A DNA stretch of 64,000 nt from Paraphaeosphaeria minitans (lineage: Eukaryota > Ascomycota > Dothideomycetes > Pleosporales > Didymosphaeriaceae), in assembly GCA_015832175.1 (NCBI GenBank), contig WJXW01000012.1, positions 1,508,001-1,572,000 on the forward strand, read 5' to 3'. Made by a program: the position numbers and the translations under genes. Of this stretch, positions 1-10,647 are shown in pieces. Every line of letters starts with the position of its first letter. Within the stretch, counting starts at the first letter, position 1. Under the pieces are notes generated by a model. It worked only from the letters and a program-made list of their open reading frames with translations, ran no database searches and was not told the origin of the DNA.

Positions 1-668
1 AATTGAGCTCCACCATGAGGGCGGTCGCCATCTGCATCAAGTCAGTCTTTGGCCCCGTTGCATGGTACAGTATAGAGGAGCAACCTACATATAGATTGGC
101 TGAAATCCTTATTCCTCTCATAAAGGGTCTGTTTCGTCACGCCTTTACTTTTGGAAGTGTACTTGTACCAGCCTTGGACCTGCTCCCATGGGATCCGGTG
201 GATGGCTGCAAACTCCAATTCTTTGGGATAGGGACTGTACTGCTTCAGAGTAGCTTCAACATCAATAAGCCCTTCATCCGTAGCAATCTTGTACACATAG
301 GCGGCGCCATCGTGGTGATCCAACACCCAGCCTTCGGCAACAGAGAACTTCCACGTGGTCGAGACGAAGCCGTCGTCGTCCATGCTAGCTCCGTTCTTGG
401 CACCTTTGCAGTGCCTGAAGAGACTGACATCCTCCCTGTATCCGTTGGTCCAGCCTTTTGTCTCGAAACCCTTGGCGGCCTTGATCTGCGCAGGGGATCG
501 GCTGTCTGTTCGCCAGACATATTTGACTCCCTCGTTGATACGTTTGTCAAGAGAATGGGCGGTGGCGTTAAAGGGATTTTCGAAGTCATCCCGGAGAATT
601 TCGACAGGCGCTGTGCTACCAACGGCAGCGAGCAGCCCCAGCAGGGCAAATGGTGTCTTCCAGAGCAT
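1..668 (-). CDS. secreted heat-labile-enterotoxin-A-like ADP-ribosyltransferase, partial at window edge
   Basis: The start ATG is at 668-666. The first ~20 residues (MLWKTPFALLGLLAAVGS) form a signal peptide. About 50 residues in, VWRTDSR matches the Arg-containing NAD-binding motif of the enterotoxin alpha-chain ADP-ribosyltransferases. FVSTT matches the Ser-Thr-Ser motif, and an E-x-E pair (ELE) follows about 60 residues later, as in the R-S-E class. The unspliced frame stops at 42, but a good intron (88-32: GTAGGT donor, GACTGAC branch, CAG acceptor) keeps the frame open to the left edge, so I read the gene as continuing outside the window. Fungal members are secreted and often linked to insect or plant hosts. 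The target and any toxicity here are unknown. The family call is firm; the 3' end is not. Confidence 0.8.
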
Positions 669-880
669 TGTGTTCGTATTCTAGGCGAACTGGCTAAGAG
701 AGTGGTATGAGCTATTCAAAGCTGAAACGAATGACTGATTGACGACTTGTCTAAATGAGTGTGAAAGAAGGACGAGAGGAAAGAAAGATGCAAAGCCTGT
801 TTGCTTTCTCGCTGCTTCGTTGCTGATAGAGAACACTTGAGGTCGCACAAAGCAGGCTTTTATACTGGCCTCTTGCGCAA

Positions 881-1046
881 CGTGCTGCGCAGTTCGCAAC
901 ATATCGGGCATCCGCAGTTCGGAGATACAACTCTGATGGAAACGACGCCACGAGCTTGCTAACCGTGCTGCGCAGTTCGCAACATATCGGGCATCCGCAG
1001 TTCGGAGATACAACTTTGATGGAAACGACGCCACGAGCTTGCTAAC
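881..1046. repeat. 83-bp tandem duplication upstream of the enterotoxin-like gene
   Basis: Two copies (881-963 and 964-1046) are nearly identical, with one C/T difference seen. They are followed by the first bases of a third unit. They lie 213-378 bp upstream of the ATG at 668, so they are in its promoter. Any regulatory role is conjecture. Confidence 0.9.
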
Positions 1047-1873
1047 CGTGCTATCATGGCCAGACGGGCAGCGCGTGACATCCAACTGACCAAGCGCTAT
1101 CTATGTCTCAAACGACCACCGGCTACTGTCTGCAGTCCGGGGGAATACCGGAGATGACCTGCACCCTGGGAATACCGCCACCGGGGTAAAGTAAGCCAGG
1201 ACTAGCAGAGCTTTTTGCCTAGAACGGGTGACCTTCCATCGGACTTCTAGCACATGGTTCGCTGAAATGGTTAACGCTTCTAGCCTAGGTTCCGGTTGGA
1301 TTCATTCGAGGACGTAGTATTGATTTCAGAAATCTCGTATATACCGTATCAACACGGGATATCCCATTTTCGTATGATCGGCGGAACAACCCTACTAACG
1401 CCTACTCAACTCTTTCCTAATTAGGCAGCCGCACAGTGGTAACACGGCTTAAAGATTAACTACGGACAGTTAGTGCTTCACTACGGTACTGATCGTCCAA
1501 ATGCGGTTTGAGTAATCGCCGTGTTACCGACTACTGCAAGCGCTGCGCAGCCCTGTAAAAGCGTTTTGCGGTAGGTGACTTGCCAGCCATCTCAACTAGG
1601 CTTTTCGTTCAGGGGCGCGTTGACATCTTGAAAATGTTTTCTCAAGGCAGGAAAGGCGGCGAAAGTAAACACAGCGCCGTGCAGAGATAACATGAATCCT
1701 CCACCAATCAGCAAATACGCCGTTAAGAGCATCGGACCCGCCGTTGCACGGTATATACCTCGGCATTTGTAAACGAGCTCCAATCCTTCTCCATCACCAA
1801 CTCAAAAACACTTAAATTTCCGTGGGTTCCATGCCTGCATCTACATCGCATACCAGCGATCGTTGCTTTCACC
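1047..1873. other. intergenic, no gene seen
   Basis: This is about 0.8 kb between the divergent enterotoxin-like gene and the small hypothetical gene. Only short open frames without recognisable motifs are present. I see no RNA gene or repeat beyond the 83-bp duplication at its left edge. Confidence 0.5.
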
Positions 1874-2305
1874 ATGAGCGAAATCCTGCGCGAAATCCCC
1901 GCAAGGGCACCTACATACCACCACATCAGGGACCTGGCTACAGCAGAGTGGGGCCTCACAATCAAACATACCGACTATGAAAAGCTTCTGGGGGGGTTCA
2001 AGCCAAGGAGTATGGATGATAAGTGGTTGTGCATCTCGGACGCGCCTGACGCTCGAGGCAATATGACCATTCATTGGTATAGAAGCTGGGGTCACGTGGA
2101 GTGCTACAAGGTCCTTGTGGAAGTCCAGGATCCCAACCAGACTGAAGGAAATGATTGGGCAAAACTCTCGAACATTGCTTGGGAGAAGATATTGGGAGGA
2201 CTGGAGGTATCGGAGGAAGAAGCGAAGGAAGATGTGGTTGACTTGTGTAGGAACTTCGTGGGCTGCGAGTTTGGGGGTGCTGGAACCGCATCAAGGGCAG
2301 AGTAG
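1874..2305 (+). CDS. small hypothetical protein (143 aa)
   Basis: This is a single-exon frame with an ATG in a CACCATG context and no signal peptide or membrane segment. The middle contains an aromatic motif (IHWYRSWGH), and the C-terminal third is acidic and helical (EVSEEEAKEDVVDLC). I do not recognise a named family; it resembles the short uncharacterised ascomycete proteins with a WYRSW core. No function can be assigned. The codon use looks coding and the frame is intact, but expression is unproven. Confidence 0.55.
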   Translation: MSEILREIPARAPTYHHIRDLATAEWGLTIKHTDYEKLLGGFKPRSMDDKWLCISDAPDARGNMTIHWYRSWGHVECYKVLVEVQDPNQTEGNDWAKLSNIAWEKILGGLEVSEEEAKEDVVDLCRNFVGCEFGGAGTASRAE

Positions 2306-2482
2306 GTTGAGCGGGCTGTGGTCTCTTGCGATGCAGTGGTTTCGACTGAATTAGCTGTGGAAAGGAAGACAAGCCGCGTATTCCGATAGGCCCCTTTAGC
2401 ATGTGACTGTTCGTATCTTAAAGCTCCTTTCGTCGTGTCGAGCGCTTTAATTTTCTTGTCCGTGTGATTACTTCTGCTTTGG

Positions 2483-2626
2483 TAACGTCTGTCACTGTAC
2501 GGCGAAAAAACTGTGGGACGAGAAGACCAATAAGAGGGCAAAAATGATAGATGAGTCAACAGCTCTCATTATTTGATTGGTTGTTCTCAGCCCACGGTTT
2601 TTTTCGCCGTGCAGTGATAGGCGTTA
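2483..2626. mobile_element. MITE with ~34-bp terminal inverted repeats and TA target sites (Tc1/mariner-like)
   Basis: The left end TA-ACGTCTGTCACTGTACGG and the right end (reverse complement ACGCCTATCACTGCACGG) form imperfect inverted repeats of about 34 bp. The pairing continues weakly inward, so the ~144-bp element folds almost completely. TA at both borders is what Tc1/mariner-derived MITEs leave. There is no coding capacity. Confidence 0.7.
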
Positions 2627-2818
2627 TAGTTTTGCCGCGATGTTTGGCATTTTACTTGATCGAAAAGCTCTTGTGATTTTCGAGAAATGGTAATACGGAG
2701 ATTGGCTCTGGCTTCAACCTCTTTTCAGCGCTATTGGCGTCAGCAAGGTGTGTTATCATACGTGGCGGCAGGTCATATGGACATGGACTGGTCATGTCGG
2801 CCCACGCTAAGGTCATGT

Positions 2819-3039
2819 CCGCATAATCTCGATTGGTTGTTGATTTCTCGTAGGTTCAAATAGGAAGGTGGTCATGTACAGTGATTGGTCAGATCCTGTT
2901 GTATGCGGGAAAGAAGCTCCGATCTCCCGTCGCTTCACGCCCACGTCATAGCGCACTTTTAGGCGGTTCTGACCAATCATTGTACATGACCACCTTTCCA
3001 TCTGAGCCTAGGAGAAACCAATCAATCGAAATTGTGCGG
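2819..3039. mobile_element. foldback element (~75-bp arms, ~220 bp)
   Basis: The arms at 2819-2893 and 2966-3039 are imperfect reverse complements. The inner 30 bp (GGTGGTCATGTACARTGATTGG) is nearly perfect and the outer part (CCGCAYAATYTCGATTG) is more diverged. A ~70-bp loop lies between them. There is no coding capacity and no clear target duplication, so it is either a MITE or an old inverted duplication. Confidence 0.65.
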
Positions 3040-3303
3040 TAGGTTTACGCTAAAAGTATGGCTAGTAAGCGTGAGCTAAGCCTCTGCGGTTAGGCTAACA
3101 TTCTAGGTAAAGCATCCGTCGGAAGGGTTACTGTGTTAGCAAGCCCCACACCCGGCGAATTTCATTCTTCTGCGTAATATGCCAAGATACGACGTTTCCC
3201 CTCTTTAAGATCAAAAAATGGAGAATTGTTCCTCGGGACTTGGAATAAATATTCTGGTACTTATATTTCAGTTTTTGTGATGTGTTCATCAATTGTATTA
3301 TCC

Positions 3304-3434
3304 GCATCGGTGGTTTAGTGGTAAAATTAGCCGTTGCCATCCAGTTTCGGCTAGCCCCGGGTTCGATTGTGAGTCAAGTCGCTTCCTAAAAGAAAATGCG
3401 AGCGCTAACATGGACGTACAGCCCGGCCGATGCA
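3304..3434 (+). tRNA. tRNA-Gly(GCC) interrupted by a 53-bp spliceosomal-intron-like insert in the T arm
   Basis: Acceptor GCATCGG (3304-3310) pairs with CCGATGC (3427-3433). The D arm is GTTT/AAAT. The anticodon stem is AGCCG/CGGCT, with anticodon GCC at 3336-3338 and a 7-nt extra loop segment where canonical tRNA introns sit. T-stem CCGGG (3357-3361) and T-loop TTCGATT are followed by 3369-3421, and then the second half of the T stem, CCCGG (3422-3426). The insert starts GTGAGT, contains GCTAAC and ends ACAG. A TTTTTT terminator lies at 3455-3460. All stems are intact once the insert is ignored. The B box loses its last bases to the insert, so this may be a pseudogene. Confidence 0.75.
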
Positions 3435-3460
3435 ACATCGAAGTCTCAGATATCTTTTTT

Positions 3461-4638
3461 GGCCCGCTTGTCAACCGAGTAGGCTTTTTTGTTTCATTTT
3501 TTTCTCATATTCTTGACGCACTTCATGCTTATTTGCAGGCCCATGATGTCGCGACGCCGCATACTCTGTAGCGATGCACCGGGCGCTGATTGAAAGGCAC
3601 AAGCTACGCTCGGTCGCCAAACTTCAGTACATGCATCGACGGAATATAAAGCAGAGATACTGCAATAATTTCATTGGATCGTCGCTTTGAGCCGTCTGGG
3701 CGATATCACGTTGCGTGAATCGTTCGCGGCGTCTACGCCGATGCATTACTTTTGCTTTTTGGGAGTGTTGAAGTTTTCCTCCAAGGCGCCGGTCGCTGGT
3801 AGTGAGCTGGAAGGAGAGTGGACGTGTGTATCATATATATGAACACGAACACAATCACAATCCGAGAAGATGACAAGTAACTAGACACATGCACGCGGAT
3901 GCTTTTACAAATGCGACCGATGATCGCTTTTCTTTTGGAAGGACTTTGCCCGTCAGTCAGTCAGTCAGTCCAACGAAATTACCTTCTGGCTAGTGTTTCG
4001 CTGTCCCACCAAGCCACCACGTCGGCAATGCCTGCATGTATCGAGCTACGATGTGGGGGATCTCGCAAGCCATGCAGATTCGAGGCATGAACATACCTGG
4101 CATCGTAGTAGACCACGTGCACCAGTCTGGTCCCACAGCAACACAACACTAACAGATCGAAGAAGTAGAGTATGCCAACATCACGACCACTTTAGTCTAC
4201 CATGTGATCCGGCATTCAGGCCCCTAAAGTTCAGAACCACGGTTTCGCTCGGGCGGGTTCGTTGTTCAAAGACGCCGACAAAGCTCCATTGTTCTATGTA
4301 CACGCGGGACTACCTAAAAGAGCAGACAAACAGCCGCCAAACAAAAGCAAAAAGCGCGACAAAAACGACGACGACTGGTGGGACGGAATCCATTGCTGGA
4401 GCCCCCTTCCCCTCTCCCCCCCCCCCCGAAAGAAACACACGGAAAAATCTACAAAGCAAGCGCGCAAGGTGCTGACAAGAAAGGTAATCCCTACAAGTGT
4501 ACAGCCAAAACAAAACAAAACAAGAACCGCAAACCAAGTGTACAGCCGAAACCAAAAAAAAGGAAAACCAAGTGTACAGCCGAAACAAAAAAAAAAAGCA
4601 AACACACACAAACCAGAGGGAGGAAAGATGGTAGGATT
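3461..4638. other. intergenic with simple repeats
   Basis: No convincing gene is present. There is a short (TCAG)n run near 3952-3970, and at 4493-4605 three imperfect copies of a 34-41 bp unit built on CAAGTGTACAGCC plus A-rich spacers. The latter lies just beyond the stop codon of the FAD oxidase gene, probably in its 3' UTR. Confidence 0.5.
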
Positions 4639-6567
4639 CTACGCCTCCTTCCTGATCAAGAAGCCATCGTTCTGCAGCGTCTGCATGACGCCCTTGGGAT
4701 CGTACTTCTTCGCCGTCTTCTTGATGAAGTCGAAATTCTTCCGGCCGTAGCCGCCGAGGGGCTTGGAGCGGACGTTGCCATTGTTGGAGTAGATGATGGG
4801 CAAGAAGGAGCCCTCCTTCTTCGCCTTGCGCGTCCAGGCCGCCTCCCAGGAGTCGACGGCCTTTTGCGCGAGGCCGTACTGCTTCACGTCGGGGAACGTG
4901 ACGTACGTGTCGTGCCCTGGTTCGACTGTCAGTGTGGGCTCGCGTGGGAGCCACGGTGGGGGCAGGGCAGGTGCTTACAGAATTGCGGGGCGTCGTGGAG
5001 GCCCATGATGTTGCCGCCGTTGAGCGCGTTGCCTGCTTTGACGAGGGCCGAGGTGAAGCCCTGAGGCGCAAAGTACATGGACATGCCGGGTGCCATCATC
5101 TTCGCGGCTTCGAGGTAGTCGTCGTAGGCCTGGAGTACGAGCTTCGAGTCTGGGATCTTTTGCGCGACCGAGGCGTGGTAGTATCTGCGCACGAGTGAGC
5201 GGGCAGCTTTTTCGGGGCTGGAGGGTGGGGGGGGGGGGGGGGGGGAACAACGTACGAGCCGGGGCTTTCGCCGTTTGCACCGTTGCCAGACGATCCTACG
5301 GTGGCGAATAGAAATGAAGCTACCGTGCCGTTCGTGGGGGGAAGGAACGGTGTCATGATCGGGATCGAGCGGAAGGCCTTGAATTCTGGCGCAGAACTCA
5401 CGTGGCCGATGTGTCCGTAGAAGACTAGGGTCGAGTTCTGCGACACCTCCAGTTGTACCACGGCATCGCCGGGGCCATCTTGACGGAGAAAGTCGGCGTA
5501 GGCTGATAGTATGGCCCTTGTAGCATTCTTGTGGTAGAGGTTGACTTCGTAGTTGATCTCAATGATGTCCGAGGTAATTACTTCGAATTCAGTGACGATA
5601 CCTTGAAGAGTAGCATGTCAGTCTCGTCTGCTCTAATCAATCAATCGGTGGACTGTACATACCAAAGTTGCTCAGACCGCCCTTCAAGCTCTTGTACAGG
5701 TCCGCATTCTCCTTTGTAGTTGCGTTGACCACTTTGCCACTTGGCAAAACAACCTGTGGGATTAGCTTGGGTAGTAGCAAAACAATACCTTGCCGACGCT
5801 TACCTCGTATCTAACAACCTGATCCAGCCCTAATCCTTTCTTGTCGTTGAAGAGAGAGATCCCGCCTTTGTTGCAGCACGTCAGTATAACCTAGCGAGCG
5901 AGGGCGGGGAAGTCTCGTACCACCGAGAAGAAACCCGCCGACCCCAACGCCGGGATCTCGGCCCCCAACAACCTGCACACCCTGGTCCTCAATCCAATCG
6001 TACACAGTCGCCCAGTTCTGACCCGGGCCGAGGACTGCGTATTTTTTGTCGGGGCTCAGAACCTTCTTCTGGAGTCTCTCTAGCGAAATAACGACACCGT
6101 CGCTTCCGACGGCGTTCCAGCCAGGCAGAGGGAGGTGGCCCCAACTGCGGATGGCGAACTTGGTGTTGGTCGCTGTCAAAACGCGCATGATCAGCGATAC
6201 ATCGGCGCTTGTTTCCGGTGTTACAAAGCAGGCCGGATCCTTTTCACATATTGCGGAGCTAGATGGATAATCAGCAGTCGTTTCCCAGAGACCGAAGCGG
6301 TAGATGATCCTACTATGGAACCTGCACCAAAGTCTGGTAGTACTGTGACCCGCCCGTGAACGTTTCATTGCTTGGGAAGAGATGCTGTAAGACGCTACAC
6401 GTCAGTCGTGCATTGCCGGTACAGGGGATGCTCTTCGTCCAAGATGCAGGCAGTCCAAGTGCACCCAAGGACTTGGAACAGGCATTGTTGGACAAGGGAG
6501 GGGTGGGCCCTGCATATGCAGCACCGAAAAGGGCAAGGGCCGACGCCCACGTGGTGATGGACAACAT
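4639..6567 (-). CDS. FAD-linked oxidase (berberine-bridge/PCMH type), probable ring epoxidase of the cluster
   Basis: There are seven exons: 6567-6314, 6258-5921, 5865-5804, 5753-5663, 5601-5256, 5184-4979 and 4916-4639, giving 524 aa. An N-terminal signal peptide (about 20 residues) comes first. The FAD-binding PCMH domain follows, with IRSWGHLPLPGW carrying the His that binds FAD covalently in this family, then a GPGQNW segment and GGFLLGGGIS. The second (Cys) flavin link of BBE enzymes is not seen. The C-terminal BBE domain ends near NGNVRSKPLGG. One intron (5255-5185) contains a 19-bp G/C homopolymer. Its position beside the prenyltransferase and its family suggest the oxidase that epoxidises the prenylated toluquinol, as YanF/MacF-type enzymes do. 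That assignment is inferred from family and context. Confidence 0.88.
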
Positions 6568-7060
6568 GACGAATTGAATCGGGAAAAGCGATCGAAGATC
6601 AGAGATGCTGGATCTGGTACCGCAACGATTGAGACAGCCAAATGTTCTTATACGCTTCCAAAGGCCCCCAACACGACGTCCGAGGACCCTCAAAGCCACA
6701 CTGATCCAACGCCTGAGCTTTGATCCATCGCCAGCGCTATCTTCTCGTACACTTTGCTGTACACGAGGCACCGCGCGATGGAAGTGGTACATCACCGTAC
6801 CCAGAATAGAACGAGCCTAGAAAACGCCCCAGGGAGATGACCAGTCCCCTGGTAATCCCAACCCAGGTCTTGGTTCGGCCGGATCCACGTGTGGCACCCC
6901 TGCGGTGTCCTGGTCCACGCTGAGCGCCTATCGGCCGAAAGCGTCACGCTCCGCAGTGATCAAGGTAAAGCCAGGCCGGTGATTGCAGAACAGAGGCATA
7001 AAATTGACATACTCGAGCTGGAATATGCATTTTGAAAGCTACCACCATCTAGACAGCATC
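6568..7060. promoter_or_regulatory. divergent promoter with two CGGCCG palindromes
   Basis: This is the ~490 bp between the FAD oxidase and prenyltransferase start codons. CGGCCG occurs at 6876-6881 (TTCGGCCGGA) and 6932-6937 (ATCGGCCGAA). The same palindrome recurs in most other promoters of the cluster, so it is a candidate Zn2Cys6 operator. Confidence 0.5.
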
Positions 7061-8243
7061 ATGGGCACCCGCACCAACACCAACACCGTGACGCTGAGGA
7101 AGCAGCAAAAGGACTTTGTCCGTGCTGCACCGCCAACGGAGTCGGGTCGTAATCTTCGCAAGGGAGTCTGGCAGCTGGCCCGGCTGCACACAAAGGAAGC
7201 ATGGCTGTGCTGGTACCCAGCTGGTTGGTCACCCCTTTTCCTTCGCGTGGGCGTCGGCTAATGCATGCAGTATGGGGATTATGTCTTTCAGCCGGCACGC
7301 AAGACATTCGCCTCGATATATCACAGATGGCAAAGATACTCTTCGGTATCTGGAGCAGCGTCACAGTGACTCACTGCGCATTTTGCACGTGGGAGTAAGT
7401 GATGGGCCGCAGCCAACGCGACGCCTCAGCTGACGGTTATTCATAGTGATATCTGCGACGTCGAGTTCGATAAGCAGGTGGAGAGATGCAAAGTGCGTCC
7501 GCTACCAGCTGGCATGCTGACCGTCGAGGAAGCCTACGTTGCATTGCTGGCGTGGCTGCCGGTTGTGTTCGGTGTGACCTACCTTACCCTTGGAGATGCC
7601 GGTATGTGGACGTTCGCTCCCGTGTGGGTTCTCAGTACCATATACCCCTTCATGAAGCGGGTGACCTCTTTCCCGCAGATTGTGCTTGGTGCCATCATTG
7701 GGGCGGCCGTGTTTCCGGGGTGGGCCTCCGCCACCGGCGATCTGGCCACGCTCAGCCAAGGACTACCGCTGTTCTTTGCTACGGCAAGCTGGGTCGTATA
7801 TTTTGATCTCTTCTACGCTGAACAGGTAAGCTTCACTCGCTAGCACCGGTCATTCGCTGACAAAGTCTCGCAATCAGGATCGCCCCGACGACATCAAAGC
7901 CGGTGTTAAGTCACTTGCGGTCTTGCTCGGGGATCACGTCCACTTCTTTCTAGCTTTCTTGGGCGTTCTCCAAGTTGGCTTCTTTACTCTGACCGGACTG
8001 AGGGCGCAGATGTCGCCCGTGTTTTGGGTTCTTGGCTTGGGGGTTTGGGCCGTCAATGTAATCTGGCACGTAGTCTCGTTGGATCTCAACAACCGAAAGT
8101 CCGGCGGTAAAATCTTCAAGGCAAACATCATGTTGGGGCTTTACATGACGGTAATCTCTGTACTGGAGCTAGCGGTCTCGAGGCTTTCCATGTCGGACCT
8201 GAGGCACATGGGCCAGTCTCTGATTGGCATGCATGTGTCGTGA
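7061..8243 (+). CDS. UbiA-family membrane aromatic prenyltransferase
   Basis: Four exons (7061-7223, 7271-7394, 7447-7825 and 7878-8243) give 343 aa. The two Asp-rich metal and diphosphate-binding regions are present: DDICDVEFD around residue 96, where the usual first Asn is Asp, and YAEQDRPDDIKAGVKS around residue 220. The intervening and C-terminal sequence is strongly hydrophobic, consistent with 8-9 membrane helices. The family transfers a prenyl chain from a prenyl diphosphate to an aromatic ring in the membrane. In this cluster the likely acceptor is toluquinol or a close 6-MSA derivative, and the likely donor is farnesyl diphosphate, since no GGPP synthase lies nearby. The N-terminal ATG at 7061 gives a short soluble leader before the first helix (CWYPAVWGL). 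Confidence 0.92.
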
Positions 8244-8922
8244 GAGAAATGGCGGCGAAAATTCTCGCACTTTTGAAAGAAGGCCTCGCTGTGGTCGTAG
8301 GAAATTTTTTCTTTTGGTCGTATTAGGGGAACGGTAAGCGTTGCTTGTGTAGGTAGAAATTGTTTCTCGGCCGGTACAGCATGATCACGTGCGGCACCCT
8401 CGGAGTCGTGCCGAAATTTTTAGACACACACCATGAATCAAATCATTGCTTGACATTTTTTAATCGGCTCGTTTGTCCAAACCGTATACAAGCCTTCACG
8501 AGCTGTACGTGGGAGAGCGGAGCTGATTGATGTCCACTCGCCAGCCAGCTTCCACCGGTTGGTACTAGAGACGCCTTTTTGCTGCGCCCGTCAATGTACT
8601 TCGCTGAGAATGATGATGTTATAAGACACACTAAGATGCTGAGTCGAGTCCCTTAGCCTGAGCCGCAGCTGCCCACGTGGACGCCACGTGCGGCGTGGCA
8701 GTGTGGCAGTGTGTCATGTACACAAACGGTCTGGTCCGGCCGAGAAATGTGAAGATGCGTTGTACGCCGACAGGAAGGCGGCCCCAGGTAACCACCTCTC
8801 CCCGGAAGTTGGCGGATCCCGTTTGCTGAGGCATGCCTTCTTCTACTCTCTTTATTTCGCCGCTCTTCCGGAAATGTTGATGTGACCAACCACGCAAACA
8901 ATTTGAACCACGGCTTCATATC
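8244..8922. promoter_or_regulatory. intergenic promoter with inverted pair of CGGCCG sites
   Basis: About 680 bp precede the MFS gene. TCTCGGCCGG at 8366-8375 and CCGGCCGAGA at 8736-8745 are reverse complements of each other. Both contain the palindrome shared by the cluster promoters. No gene is seen. Confidence 0.45.
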
Positions 8923-10647
8923 ATGGCGGCAACGATACACGAGCTGAGCAGTACAAAGGAGCTGAACGCAAGATCCGATGATGCCCACGACGCATCGGCC
9001 GGCGAGTCCGACATCGTGCAGATTTCGTCGTTCTCCTTTCTCTCGCTGATGGTGGGCATCAGCCTTGCTGTCTTCCTCATCGCACTGGACCGCACCATCA
9101 TCGCGAATGCCATCCCACTCATCACCAACGAATTCAAGTCACCAGATGATGCAGGGTGGTACGGGTCTGCGGCACGTCTAGAGCCTCCGTCTTACGCTTG
9201 TTTCCAGAGCTGACCCGTTCCAAAGTACTTGCTCACAGCATGCGCCTTCCAGCCGATATTCGGTCGCGTGTTTGCGCATTTCGACGTCCGATGGTCGTTT
9301 CTCGCCGCATTGTTGATCTTCGAGCTCGGCAGTCTGATCTGCGGCGTGGCTCCCAACAGCGACGTTCTGATCGTTGGACGAGCCTTGGCCGGCATCGGCT
9401 GTGCGGGCGTCTTTGCCGGGTGTCTTGTCATTATAGCCATGACGACGTCCTTGAGTGTCAGACCAGTGTACATGGGTGTGATCGGATCGGTGTAAGCCTT
9501 CACTCCCATTCGTATCCCTCTGTCGACATGGCTGAGATATGCGTGTAGGTCCGGCATCGGCAATGTTTGCGGACCGCTGATCGGAGGCGCCTTCACCAGT
9601 AATGCCACCTGGCGTTGGTGCTTTTACATAAACCTGCCCGTGGGGGGTGTTACATGCATTCTGCTTCTTCTATTCTTCCACCCTTCACAGTCGACTCGCG
9701 GCCAAGGGGGATTCCTAACGCGCGTCCTGCGGCTCGATCTGGTCGGCAACTTCATCCTCACCGTCACGGTGGTGATGCTGCTGCTGGCCCTCCAATGGGG
9801 CGGTATCAAGTATGGCTGGGGCAGCTCGAGAATCATCGGCCTCCTCACGGCATCAGGCGTCGGCTTCGTGATTTTCGGGCTGTGGCAGCACAGAAAAGGC
9901 GCTGAAGCCTTGACGCCGCTCTACATCATGGCCAAGCGTGGTGTTGCCGCCGGTATTGGCGTCATGTTCTTCCTCAGCGGCGCGTTTCTTGTTCACAGCT
10001 ACTACCTGCCCTACTGGTTCCAAGCCGTGCGGGGGCGCACGCCCGTCCAGTCCGGCGTCGACGTCACACCGTATGTTGCCACAACGTTTGTCTTCTCCAT
10101 GGTTGCCGGCATCATCGTCCGGAAGACTGGCTACTTCACTCCTCCCTCCATCCTAGGGTGTGCAATAGGCTGTGTCGGCTGCGGGCTGTTGACAACGCTG
10201 CACGTGGATACAGGTACCGCAGTGTGGGCTGGATACCAGGTCCTGACGGCTGCGGGCATGGGTATGACGATGCAGCAGCCCATCATTGCGGTGCAAGCAA
10301 CGATCGATCCCGGTTTAGTGGCCATCGGCAGTGCCATGGTACTCTTTGCTCAAGGCCTATCCGGCGCCATCTTCGTTTCCGTGGCCAACAACATCCTGCG
10401 GAACGAGCTCGCACGCAACCTGGTGGCACTGCATGTACCCAATGTGAACAAAATCCTAGCAGCGGGCGCGACGGACGTGCGGGAGCTCGTCCCGCTGGAG
10501 TACAAGGGGCCACTCGTCGAGGCCTACAACGAGGCATTGATGAAGGTTTTCATCATGGCCATCCCGCTGTGTGGCATAGCGCTGCTGTTTGCTTTGGGGT
10601 TGCCGTGGGTCAGTTTGAAGAAGAAGCAAGCGGAGAGGACAGGATAG
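8923..10647 (+). CDS. MFS drug:H+ antiporter, DHA2 (14-TM) type
   Basis: Exons 8923-9171, 9226-9491 and 9549-10647 give 537 aa. A polar N-terminus leads into hydrophobic helices. [13 protein letters not shown] is the DHA2 helix-1 motif, [12 protein letters not shown] spans the first splice junction, and [23 protein letters not shown] is typical of helices 5-6. The first intron must be GC-AG (GCACGT at 9172, AG at 9225): only this keeps the frame and restores the family sequence. The gene lies between the prenyltransferase and decarboxylase genes and probably exports the cluster product or gives self-resistance. The substrate is not predictable from sequence. Confidence 0.92.

Noticed and set aside
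3304..3434. tRNA-derived SINE
   Set aside because: There is no 3' tail or poly-A, and the acceptor and T stems resume after the insert, so an interrupted tRNA explains it better.
4493..4605. CRISPR-like spaced repeat
   Set aside because: There are only three imperfect units with A-rich spacers in a fungal 3' flank, and no CRISPR biology applies.
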